Assembly (NCBI GenBank): GCA_016744575.1
Contig: JADGEC010000018.1
Location: forward strand, 1 to 39,980
DNA: 39,980 nucleotides
Source of the DNA: Sulfurimonadaceae bacterium
Lineage (GTDB): Bacteria; Campylobacterota; Campylobacteria; Campylobacterales; Sulfurimonadaceae
Direction of reading: 5' to 3'
Shown: piece by piece, positions 25,685 through 33,333 of the stretch
How positions within the stretch are numbered: position 1 is the first letter of the stretch
Layout of the letters: each line of letters starts with the position of its first letter
The notes under the pieces: generated by a model
The model's input: the letters and a program-made list of their open reading frames with translations, nothing else
What the model was told of the DNA's origin: nothing
The model's database searches: none
Program-made: the position numbers and the translations under genes

Positions 25685-26132
25685 CCTCTTTTACCTCACA
25701 TGTCTTTTCGATCAATCTAGTAGGTATCATCGCATCCGGGTCATTTTGTCGCGCATGGTAGTGCTCAAGTGCCGCCAGGAAAGCCACTGTGACGATCTCA
25801 GAACAGGCCGCATCTTCGGGCGGCAGTTCATCGAGCTTCTCCAGCATGATATTACTCAGGACTACGGCTTCCTCAAGATCGACACCTTTGACCGTCTCAG
25901 TAAAGATCGAACCACTGACGACTGTAGTGCTGCAGGCCTTTACCTGAAAAGCGATCTCATCGATAATACCTTTATCATCAAGCGTGAAATAGACAACGAC
26001 ACTCTCACCATTGTCCGGGTTCTTACCGATGCCAATAGCATCATAGTCGTCTAGTTTCCCATAGTTTCTCGGATTTGCCATATGGTCTACATACAGCTGC
26101 ATCATCTCATCAAGTTCTTTGTTTTCCAGCAT
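25677..26132 (-). CDS. IscU/NifU-N-like iron-sulfur scaffold protein, divergent
   Basis: The 151-residue protein aligns along IscU: YVDHMANPRNYGKLDDYDAI at the N-terminus, then KACSTTVVSGS (second cluster Cys) and PEDAACSEIVTVAFLAALEH (third Cys). The first cluster site, ACGD in IscU, is replaced by NPDNGES, so one of three conserved cysteines and its neighbouring Asp are missing. Cluster assembly may be altered, or this is a carrier rather than a scaffold. A good AAGGG precedes the ATG. First gene of the unit with the ferritin-like gene. Confidence 0.8.
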   Translation of the reverse strand: MLENKELDEMMQLYVDHMANPRNYGKLDDYDAIGIGKNPDNGESVVVYFTLDDKGIIDEIAFQVKACSTTVVSGSIFTETVKGVDLEEAVVLSNIMLEKLDELPPEDAACSEIVTVAFLAALEHYHARQNDPDAMIPTRLIEKTCEVKEDA

Positions 26133-26222
26133 CGTCGCCCTTTTGACCCAGATAGTTTTTCTTAAGGAAGTATATCATGAGGATCATAGGTTTGTATTTA
26201 CTTCTATTGAGCTCCAATGCGA

Positions 26223-26228
26223 TATAAT
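26223..26228 (+). promoter_or_regulatory. -10 box of the CvfB-like gene (leaderless configuration)
   Basis: TATAAT, six bases (CGCACT), then ATG at 26235. The predicted transcript starts at the ATG and there is no Shine-Dalgarno. An earlier in-frame ATG (26217) overlaps this promoter and is therefore rejected. Confidence 0.6.
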
Positions 26229-26234
26229 CGCACT

Positions 26235-27083
26235 ATGCAAATAAATGAGAACCTTGAACTAGGCGTTATAAACCGCCTGATAGTAGACCGTAGTACTGTA
26301 CCGGGACTTTTCCTTCGTGCACTGGATGAGAAAGACGTGCTTCTTCCCAATCAATATGTGACTGATGAGATGGAGATCGGCAGCGAGCTGGATGTCTTCC
26401 TTTATACAGACTCTGAAGACCGAATCGTCGCAACCACTCTGACCCCTAAAGCCATGCTCGGACAGTTCGGGTTTTTTGAGGTAGTAGATACTACTCGATT
26501 TGGTGCTTTTGTGGACTGGGGACTTCCCAAAGACCTCTTCGTACCCCGCTCTGCGCAGAAAGTGCAGTTCAATGTCGGCGACAGACGTATACTCTATATC
26601 ACCTATGATGAACAGACTCACCGCCTTATCGGTGAGGAGAAGATCACTAAACACCTCAGCCATCAGGTCAGCGACCTCCATACCAACAGTGAGGTCGACC
26701 TGCTTGTCATGGCAAGGACCCCAATGGGCTTTAAAGTGATAGTCGACCATCAATATGAGGGGATGTTGTTTCATAATGAGCTCTTTGAGAAGCTCTATAC
26801 CGGTGACAGTAAAAAAGGATATGTCAAAAACGTCCGTAAAGATGGAAACCTTGACATCTCTCTTCAACCCATCGGAGCCAAAAAAGGTGACGCCGCTTCA
26901 GAGAAAGTGATGGCACTGCTTTTAGAGAACGACGGCATCCTGCCTTATAACTATAAAAGTGATGCAGAGCTAATCAAGAACACCTTCGCGTTAAGCAAGA
27001 AGAACTTTAAGCGGGCATTGACACAGCTCCAGGAAGAAGGCAAGATCGAGGTCAAAGATACCGGGATCTACAAAAAGAGCTGA
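26235..27083 (+). CDS. S1-domain RNA-binding protein, CvfB family
   Basis: The 282-residue cytoplasmic protein consists of several OB-fold S1-like domains and a C-terminal winged helix (FALSKKNFKRALTQLQEEGK). Family marks are GFFEVVDTTRFGAFVDWGLP (S1 domain with F.DWG.PKDLFV) and YEGMLFHNELFEKLY. CvfB proteins in Gram-positives affect virulence gene expression through RNA binding; the role here is unknown. Start as described for the promoter at 26223. It heads a run of plus-strand genes with a 68-residue protein two bases later. Confidence 0.85.
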   Translation: MQINENLELGVINRLIVDRSTVPGLFLRALDEKDVLLPNQYVTDEMEIGSELDVFLYTDSEDRIVATTLTPKAMLGQFGFFEVVDTTRFGAFVDWGLPKDLFVPRSAQKVQFNVGDRRILYITYDEQTHRLIGEEKITKHLSHQVSDLHTNSEVDLLVMARTPMGFKVIVDHQYEGMLFHNELFEKLYTGDSKKGYVKNVRKDGNLDISLQPIGAKKGDAASEKVMALLLENDGILPYNYKSDAELIKNTFALSKKNFKRALTQLQEEGKIEVKDTGIYKKS

Positions 27084-27084
27084 G

Positions 27085-27291
27085 ATGGCAAAGAGAAAGA
27101 GATCTATCGAACTTGTTGACAAAAATATCCACTATGATGTAGAGGAAGGCATAGTCAAGGTAGTCCGTTTTGACCCCAATACGATGACAGTAGATGTCAA
27201 TGTCCATGTAAAAGATCAAAAAGTACGCGCAGAGCGTATACGGTTTGCCCAACTACCCAAAAACATCAAAATACTGGTAAGGCCACTATAA
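27085..27291 (+). CDS. Small conserved-looking basic protein (68 aa)
   Basis: MAKRKRSIELVDKNIHYDVE opens a 68-residue protein rich in beta strands with an Arg/Lys start. It has no signal peptide or cysteine. It begins two bases after the stop of the CvfB-like gene and is probably translated from the same mRNA. A role with nucleic acid is possible from charge and context, but no family is recognised. Confidence 0.6.
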   Translation: MAKRKRSIELVDKNIHYDVEEGIVKVVRFDPNTMTVDVNVHVKDQKVRAERIRFAQLPKNIKILVRPL

Positions 27292-27292
27292 G

Positions 27293-27439
27293 ATGCAAGA
27301 TGACAATACTACAGGATTCACTGCTTTTATCGACTCACTCGGCGGAGCAGATATGTTTATCTGGATAGTCATGTTCAGTACCTTGACTATCTTTGTGTTG
27401 GTCATGGCCTACATAAACAGAGATGCACCGAGAGATTAA
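27293..27439 (+). CDS. 48-residue single-pass membrane protein
   Basis: The frame reads MQDDNTTGFTAFIDSLGGAD, then MFIWIVMFSTLTIFVLVMAY (one transmembrane helix), then INRDAPRD and stop. It begins one base after the previous stop and its end overlaps the frame of the cytochrome c gene. The polar N-terminus, single helix and short charged tail look like a small inner-membrane subunit. Context with a cytochrome c lipoprotein hints at a respiratory accessory subunit, but this is not established. Confidence 0.6.
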   Translation: MQDDNTTGFTAFIDSLGGADMFIWIVMFSTLTIFVLVMAYINRDAPRD

Positions 27440-27449
27440 GAGCACGTCT

Positions 27450-27977
27450 ATGAGACTATATCCCCTACTCCTCATCTCTCTCCTCCTCCTCTTTTCTGCT
27501 TGTGAGAAGAAGCGTGTCCCTGTCACTGCCTCATGCCTCGATATCCATAAATCCAGATCAGATGACCATTCACACACTGCCCAGAAAAAAGAGTTGACAA
27601 GCCTACAGCACCAGTATGATGAGTGCGGTACCGTAAAGTGCTGTGAGCTCTATATTGAGAACGTCATAGCAGAGGGTTCCGCTGTTCTCGGCCTTCCTGC
27701 CGGGGTGATGGATGGAGGCTATGCGACTCCCAAAGATGCCAAAAAGATAGCAGCCTATGTCATGACCCTCTCAGGCAAGTCTCCCAGCCACCCCAACTAT
27801 GTCGAAGATGGTAACCTCTACTATAATGGCAATTGCGGAGGCTGTCATGGAGATGATGGAAAAGGACTGGGCGGTACTTACCCCGACCTGACACTGCCCC
27901 TACTCAAAGGGGCTGGACTGCTTAAAGGGAAGATAGCAAAAGACATCACCTCACTTAAGGCAAAGCTGAAGCAGTGA
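27450..27977 (+). CDS. Monoheme cytochrome c lipoprotein
   Basis: From the ATG at 27450 the product is 175 residues with a lipoprotein signal (LLLLFSAC, Cys18), so it is anchored to a membrane on the outside. A single heme c site CGGCH lies near residue 129, followed by GDDGKGLGGTYPDL and an Lys-rich tail. The first half has CGTVKCC, possibly a disulfide. A longer frame starts at 27423 but would add residues before the signal peptide. Electron transfer in the periplasm is likely; the partner is unknown. Confidence 0.83.
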   Translation: MRLYPLLLISLLLLFSACEKKRVPVTASCLDIHKSRSDDHSHTAQKKELTSLQHQYDECGTVKCCELYIENVIAEGSAVLGLPAGVMDGGYATPKDAKKIAAYVMTLSGKSPSHPNYVEDGNLYYNGNCGGCHGDDGKGLGGTYPDLTLPLLKGAGLLKGKIAKDITSLKAKLKQ

Positions 27978-27984
27978 TAGGCGG

Positions 27985-29124
27985 CTAATACACCTTAAGA
28001 TGCATGAACATCTTCGCATTATGGACGTGATTGATGAAGATCGGGCGCTGTACCTCTCCCTCAATGACAGATATCCTATCATTTAGGCCTCTAAAGACTT
28101 CATGATCGCGCAGGCGTGAGTTTAGTTCATCACTCTTGCATCCACTACTGCACTGTGCCAATGCTTCCAACAAGAGAAGATAACTCTCGTAAGCCAGCTT
28201 ACTATGGGTGTTCAAGAGGATATCGTTCTTTTTGGCATAGCGTTCGAGAAGCACTTCCTCTATAGTAGCCACACTATCATCAGCGTAGTTCTCCGTGACG
28301 AAGAGACCCTCTACCGATCTTGCACCTTTAAGTCCATACTCTTTGAGACTACCAAGCATGCCATCACTACCGATGATGACCACATCCCAGTCCAACTCTT
28401 GACGTAGACGCAAAAGGTCGACCGATCTTTTCCCCTTTACCGACGTATATAGGACCTCTACCCCTTCTGTCTTCAGTCCACGCAGTATAGGTCTTAAAGC
28501 CTTGGTAGAGAGGCCTGATGTCATCTCAGCGATGATCTCACCTCCGATCTTCTTATACGCCTCCTGAAAAGAGTATGCAAGCGAATTGGAGTAAGCTGTC
28601 TCTGCATTGTAGAAGATGGCAGTCTTCTCTAAAAACAGTTCATCATGGATGAAGTATGCAGCCACCCTGCTCTGCTGTGCATTGCTCATACATACTCTGG
28701 AGATATAAGGGCTCCCGGTCGTTATCGACTCATGAGAAGCTAACGCTACGATGACGGGGAGCTTCTGAGCGTTGATGACTTTTGTCATGTTCATCACACC
28801 ATCACTTGTCGAGAGCGTGATGAGAGCATCAAGCTTCTCTTCTGCCAACAGTCCCAAAAACACCTCTGCTACTTTTTTCGGACTGCTCTCATCATCTTTG
28901 ACTATCAGTTCGATCCTGTCACCGATCGCTGTCAATGGATGGATGGCATATGCAGCTTGTAAGCCTTCGAGTGCTTTACGACCTATCGATGCACTATCCC
29001 CACTAAGTGGCCCGATAACACCTATTTTAAAGACCTTTCCACTTGGCTTTATCGTCTCTCGCTCTCCACAGCCTGTCAAAAAGAGCATAAGTGAGAACAC
29101 CACAAAGAGGTAAAGAGTTCTCAT
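27985..29124 (-). CDS. Periplasmic substrate-binding lipoprotein, branched-chain amino acid/leucine-binding type
   Basis: The 379-residue protein has a lipobox (LTGC, Cys19) and a Peripla_BP_6 fold starting KIGVIGPLSGDSASIGRKAL, with EGLFVTENYADD later. Such proteins capture amino acids or other small ligands for an ABC importer or a sensor. No permease or ATPase gene is near. It overlaps the DUF389 gene by four bases (ATGA), so the two are co-translated; that pairing is unusual and may indicate a sensory function. Confidence 0.8.
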   Translation of the reverse strand: MRTLYLFVVFSLMLFLTGCGERETIKPSGKVFKIGVIGPLSGDSASIGRKALEGLQAAYAIHPLTAIGDRIELIVKDDESSPKKVAEVFLGLLAEEKLDALITLSTSDGVMNMTKVINAQKLPVIVALASHESITTGSPYISRVCMSNAQQSRVAAYFIHDELFLEKTAIFYNAETAYSNSLAYSFQEAYKKIGGEIIAEMTSGLSTKALRPILRGLKTEGVEVLYTSVKGKRSVDLLRLRQELDWDVVIIGSDGMLGSLKEYGLKGARSVEGLFVTENYADDSVATIEEVLLERYAKKNDILLNTHSKLAYESYLLLLEALAQCSSGCKSDELNSRLRDHEVFRGLNDRISVIEGEVQRPIFINHVHNAKMFMHLKVY

Positions 29125-31025
29125 AAGATGTACTCCACTTCCGCACGGATAAAGAGTTTGTGTTCGACCTGGTCTTGGAGTCTTTGCCTGAGCAGTTCCA
29201 GGTCCTGACGTTTTAAGGCTTCGCGAACAGAGAGGGTAAGGTCGATGACGGTCACCTCATCCCTATCCACGACCGAGACGGATTTGATGATGACATATTT
29301 ATCGTTGACCAAAAAACGTGACTGTTCTATGAACTTCTCCAACTGGTAACTTTGGATTATCTTACTGTAGGAGAAGTAGAGAGGAAAACTCGTAGCGATC
29401 AACAGTGCCGAGACGATGAACATACTTTTTCTACTCTTGACGACACTGGAAAAACCAAGTGCCTGAAAGGTCAAAGTCGCTGCGATCGAGATACCGACAA
29501 GGTTAGTAAAGAAGAGTAAGAACGCACCGAAGAAGACATCCATGTTACCTTGACCCAGACCGATCCCCGCGACTGAGAGCGGTGGTACCAATGCGACGGC
29601 GATCGCCACACCCGCCAGACTCTGTGCGATCTCTTTGAAGGATTTCGAGTACGCTGCTGCCACTCCCGAAAAGACCGCTACTCCCATATCTAGCAGATTT
29701 GGGTTGATCCTCGATTTCATCTCGTTGGTCAGGGCCAACTCCGGCAGCAGTAAAGCTACCCCTGCCGATGCCAGAAGGGCCAGTGTGATCCCCGCCGTGA
29801 TCTTCATCAGAGAGAACTCGATCATCCGCTCATCAGCGCGCAGCATGCCCATCGCGAAAGAGACAATAGGTGCCATCAGCGGTGCAAGCAGCATCGCTCC
29901 GATGACGACTGCACTGCTGTTAGAGAAGAGTCCTATGGTCGCCAGTATTGTACTAAGGAGCATCAGTACTATGTAGTGCATGTCGGTCTCAGAATCTTTA
30001 CGCAGTGATAAGAAAAGCTCCTTAAAACGCTCTTCTGACGCATAGGAGAAGAAAGGGATGTGTGAGTTCAGATACTTCTTCATCTCCTTCTCATCAGGGA
30101 GATTATCTATCTTTATAGTCTCTTTTTCCGGACTCTTCTGCACATTTTCTTCCCAGAACTTGGCACCGGCATTGATCTTTATCCCATGCTCTTTGACTTT
30201 GAACTTTGCCGGAAGCGCTACACTGGAGTGTTCATCAAGGACCACCTCTTTACTTCCAATAGCATTGACCGTGATCTCTTTGCTTTTAATGATCCCGATG
30301 GCGTCAGGCAGTGTCTTTTGTGTACTGGAAAAGGTGATGATGGAAAAAAGGAACTTCAAGTATTCGACCACAGAGAAAGGTGAGACGAGGACAAGCAAGA
30401 CCTGACCATCACGCCGGGAGTGATCAGAGAGGATCATACGTGAAAGGATACTCTGTCTTCCATGTTCGAGCACAAAGGCACCACTCGCTGCAGTCCTTAT
30501 CTTCTTGCCATTGGCAGTCTCTATCTCGAACTGCTGAAGGCGCATCTTGAAAAACTGCGAGGCTCCTATCTTTAGCGCATGAAAGACCATACCCGGTCTG
30601 CCTCTTTGACTGACAAGGTCTATCAGCGGCACTTGGCCTATGGTCGCTTTAAACTCGACAAGGACTCCGTTACACTCTATGAGATCGATCTCTTTTGCAT
30701 CATCACGCAGAGCGATCTCGATGTTCTCATCGACCTTTGAGGAGAGATCAAGTAGTCGGACAAACTGCTTTTGCGAGTCTAGTGGTAAAAAAGCGAGTGT
30801 GAACTCCTGCTGCGAACCGAACATCATGATCTGCTTCGCGACTTCTATATCCGCAGCGACTATGACATGCCCGACATCAGTAAGATATTTTTTGGGGTCT
30901 AGTAAGAGATGAGAAGCTTCGACCGCCGTCACTTCTACATCAAAGGGGTTCGCTTTGAGCTGTTCAAGGTACTTCTTACCACTATCATCACTGATAAACA
31001 GTACCTTTTTCTTATACTCCATCAT
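29121..31025 (-). CDS. DUF389 membrane protein with N-terminal diacylglycerol-kinase-like domain
   Basis: The 634-residue protein has two parts. Residues about 1-290 resemble the YegS/DAG-kinase fold: a Rossmann-like start (VLFISDDSGKKYLEQL), FLPLDSQKQFVRLLDL where kinases have the GTGND region, and a beta sandwich with DGQVLLVLVSP and a LPAKFKVKEHGIKINAG end. The catalytic GGDGT is not visible (VAADIE in its place), so it is probably inactive. Residues about 340-550 are the DUF389 membrane core: SSAVVIGAMLLAPLMAPIVS, GMLRADE and GVAIAVALVPPLSVAGIGLG. The tail forms a small domain. Its role is unknown. GGAG precedes the double ATG. Confidence 0.75.
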   Translation of the reverse strand: MMEYKKKVLFISDDSGKKYLEQLKANPFDVEVTAVEASHLLLDPKKYLTDVGHVIVAADIEVAKQIMMFGSQQEFTLAFLPLDSQKQFVRLLDLSSKVDENIEIALRDDAKEIDLIECNGVLVEFKATIGQVPLIDLVSQRGRPGMVFHALKIGASQFFKMRLQQFEIETANGKKIRTAASGAFVLEHGRQSILSRMILSDHSRRDGQVLLVLVSPFSVVEYLKFLFSIITFSSTQKTLPDAIGIIKSKEITVNAIGSKEVVLDEHSSVALPAKFKVKEHGIKINAGAKFWEENVQKSPEKETIKIDNLPDEKEMKKYLNSHIPFFSYASEERFKELFLSLRKDSETDMHYIVLMLLSTILATIGLFSNSSAVVIGAMLLAPLMAPIVSFAMGMLRADERMIEFSLMKITAGITLALLASAGVALLLPELALTNEMKSRINPNLLDMGVAVFSGVAAAYSKSFKEIAQSLAGVAIAVALVPPLSVAGIGLGQGNMDVFFGAFLLFFTNLVGISIAATLTFQALGFSSVVKSRKSMFIVSALLIATSFPLYFSYSKIIQSYQLEKFIEQSRFLVNDKYVIIKSVSVVDRDEVTVIDLTLSVREALKRQDLELLRQRLQDQVEHKLFIRAEVEYIL

Positions 31026-31044
31026 CTACTCCAAAAAAGAAGGG

Positions 31045-31404
31045 CTATTTCTTGATCTTTGGCATAGGCATGATCGGCTTAAACACCACATCGACAAACT
31101 CATGGACCATCCACGTAAATCTGCTTTCATCCATCGCCTTTTTGACATAAGGACCGGCAAGGGGCACCTTCGACGTCAGGACAAAAGCATGTTCTATGAC
31201 ATAGTCCATAGGGTGGATCATCTCATCATCACTATCTTTGGAATTATTTGCAGAGTAGATCTGTTCCTGGATGACACCATCATCATCTTCGATTCTCTTC
31301 TCTAAAGTCTGGATATGTCCATTGATGATGTTGGCACTTTGTGTGTAGGTCTCACCTTTGACTTTTTTAGTCGCTTTTATCTTTAATTGGTTTCTATTAC
31401 TCAT
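31045..31404 (-). CDS. Uncharacterised 119-residue protein, leaderless start
   Basis: The Lys-rich start (SNRNQLKIKATKKVKGE) is followed by a polar region and a helical C-terminal half ending FKPIMPMPKIKK. No signal peptide. The gene is preceded by TATAAT (31416-31411) and six bases, then ATG, without a Shine-Dalgarno. It is followed by the DUF389 gene 19 bp downstream and is likely the first gene of that three-gene unit. No family recognised. Confidence 0.6.
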   Translation of the reverse strand: MSNRNQLKIKATKKVKGETYTQSANIINGHIQTLEKRIEDDDGVIQEQIYSANNSKDSDDEMIHPMDYVIEHAFVLTSKVPLAGPYVKKAMDESRFTWMVHEFVDVVFKPIMPMPKIKK

Positions 31405-31410
31405 GAAAAC

Positions 31411-31416
31411 ATTATA
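31411..31416 (-). promoter_or_regulatory. -10 box of the 119-residue protein gene (leaderless configuration)
   Basis: On the minus strand TATAAT is followed by GTTTTC and then ATG at 31404: the same six-base spacing as at 7798 and 26223. No ribosome-binding site lies between. Confidence 0.6.
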
Positions 31417-31552
31417 CCTGATGTCTCACGAGATGCATTCAAACTCCGGCTTACTTGTGCCTGAATAGAGAGTGCTAATAAGATCAGCTTTTCATCACGC
31501 CAAATAGTATGAGTATAATCACGATCTCTACGACCAATAAAGGTTCTATTAT

Positions 31553-31810
31553 ATGAATGATCCCTTTCATCAACGTCTAGCACTTTTAGAGAATGGGAGT
31601 TACGATGTCATTTTTTCTCACACCCGTTATCTTCTTAGCAAACAGACTCTCCTTGATGGCAGACTTATCAAACTCTATGCCTATGAACTTGGCGGTATCG
31701 ACTTCATAAGTCTAAACTATTACCGGGGTAAGGAAAAGTGGTTTTTAAAGCCGTGTGAGATGCCTGAGGAGAAGGTCATCACTTTCATCATGCAGCTTGA
31801 GATCTTGTGA
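31553..31810 (+). CDS. Uncharacterised 85-residue protein
   Basis: A soluble protein with alternating charged and aromatic residues (FISLNYYRGKEKWFLKPCEM) and no signal peptide. AAAGGT lies about eight bases before the ATG. It is divergent from the 119-residue gene and 52 bp upstream of selO on the same strand. No family is recognised; strand and spacing suggest co-transcription with selO. Confidence 0.6.
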   Translation: MNDPFHQRLALLENGSYDVIFSHTRYLLSKQTLLDGRLIKLYAYELGGIDFISLNYYRGKEKWFLKPCEMPEEKVITFIMQLEIL

Positions 31811-31862
31811 TTGGTTTGTGATCCACGCATCTTCTTAAGCCTAAGAGTGTAAAACTCCAGAT

Positions 31863-33305
31863 ATGAGACTCAATGAACTTACTCTGACTACCGACTATCT
31901 CGATCTGGACCCGCTCTTCTTTCATGAGGTGGCACCGACTCCATTGAAAAGACCGCATCTCATCAGCTTTAATCCTGATGCAGCGAGATTGATCGACCTT
32001 GACGTCGACTCTGATGATGATCTAGAGCTGGTAAATGTACTCAACGGCTCTCATCTTTTCCAAGGTAGCAGACCCTTCGCGATGTGTTACGCCGGACATC
32101 AGTTTGGTCACTATGTCCCGCGACTTGGTGATGGAAGAGCTATAAACCTTGGTAGAGCAAACGGGTGGGACTTGCAGCTCAAAGGTGCTGGTATCACACG
32201 CTATTCCCGTCAGGGCGATGGGAGAGCCGTTCTACGCTCCTCCATTCGGGAGTACCTGATGAGTGAAGCGATGCATGGACTGGGCATCCCAACGACTCGC
32301 GCACTGGCACTCATCGGTTCTGATGAGGATGTCGCACGTGAGCGCTGGGAGAAGGGTGCCATCGTGCTTCGACTCTCACCTACCTGGGTCCGTTTTGGGA
32401 GTTTTGAGTATTTTGCTCAACATACGAAGACACATCCCCATCTTGAGACCCTTGCAGAGTTTGCCATCGCTGAGGCCTATCCGGAACTCATCGGGGAAAA
32501 AGACCATTTTTTCTTGATGTATGAGCAGGTCGTCCAACGTACGGCCAAGCTACTTGCACAGTGGCAGAGTGTCGGTTTTAATCATGGAGTCATGAACACA
32601 GACAACATGTCCATTGCGGGCCTGACCATCGATTATGGCCCTTATGCTTTTCTCGATGATTATGATTTTGACTACATCTGCAACCACACAGACCATGAAG
32701 GCCGCTACAGTTTTGGCAATCAGCCTCCTGTTGCCCATTGGAACCTCAATCGACTTAAACGAGCGCTTGCTCCCATCATAAGTATAGACCGGATGGAAAA
32801 GGCACTTGAGACCTTTGGTCCACTTTACAGTGATACTTATCTACGTATCATGTTCACAAAACTTGGTCTTCAGAGCTACTCAGCCGAAGATGAGCCACTA
32901 CTTAGAAGATTGATGGAGATCATGCAGCAGCACACCATCGACTACACCCGTTTCTTCCGCCTTCTAAGCCACTATGATGGAGATAGAAAAGAGCTTCTTG
33001 CCCTCACACCTATTCCCTCACACTCCCTTGTCATATGGCTGGATAGTTATGATGAACGCCTTGGGAGAGAGGCACTGAGTCATCAAGAGCGTTGTGAGAA
33101 GATGCTCGCTACCAATCCCAATTATGTCCTAAAGAACTATATGCTGCAAGAAGCGATTGACAAGGCAGAAAAAGGGGACTTTAGTGGAGTCGATGCACTG
33201 ATGAAGATCGCTTTAGCTCCCTTTGATGAACACCCAGGACTCGAGCGCTTTTCAAGAGCGACACCAGATCAGGCTAAGAACCTGAAGCTAAGCTGCTCTT
33301 CTTAA
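31863..33305 (+). CDS. selO: SelO/YdiU family protein AMPylator (pseudokinase fold)
   Basis: The 480-residue protein has a protein-kinase-like fold that binds ATP in a flipped orientation and transfers AMP to Ser/Thr/Tyr of target proteins; the E. coli and yeast proteins act in redox stress. Signatures seen are YAGHQFGHYVPRLGDGRA, DLQLKGAGITRYSRQGDG, FNHGVMNTDNMSIAGLTIDY (catalytic and metal-binding Asn/Asp) and SFGNQPPVAHWNL. The C-terminus ends LSCSS: the cysteine stands where many eukaryotic homologues carry selenocysteine. No Shine-Dalgarno is evident before the ATG. Confidence 0.95.
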   Translation: MRLNELTLTTDYLDLDPLFFHEVAPTPLKRPHLISFNPDAARLIDLDVDSDDDLELVNVLNGSHLFQGSRPFAMCYAGHQFGHYVPRLGDGRAINLGRANGWDLQLKGAGITRYSRQGDGRAVLRSSIREYLMSEAMHGLGIPTTRALALIGSDEDVARERWEKGAIVLRLSPTWVRFGSFEYFAQHTKTHPHLETLAEFAIAEAYPELIGEKDHFFLMYEQVVQRTAKLLAQWQSVGFNHGVMNTDNMSIAGLTIDYGPYAFLDDYDFDYICNHTDHEGRYSFGNQPPVAHWNLNRLKRALAPIISIDRMEKALETFGPLYSDTYLRIMFTKLGLQSYSAEDEPLLRRLMEIMQQHTIDYTRFFRLLSHYDGDRKELLALTPIPSHSLVIWLDSYDERLGREALSHQERCEKMLATNPNYVLKNYMLQEAIDKAEKGDFSGVDALMKIALAPFDEHPGLERFSRATPDQAKNLKLSCSS

Positions 33306-33333
33306 GACCCTGCTATAAGAAGCGTGGAAGAGA

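Noticed and set aside
26259-26867. Long minus-strand frame opposite the CvfB-like gene
   Set aside because: The plus-strand frame shows clear S1-domain motifs; the opposite frame is a shadow.
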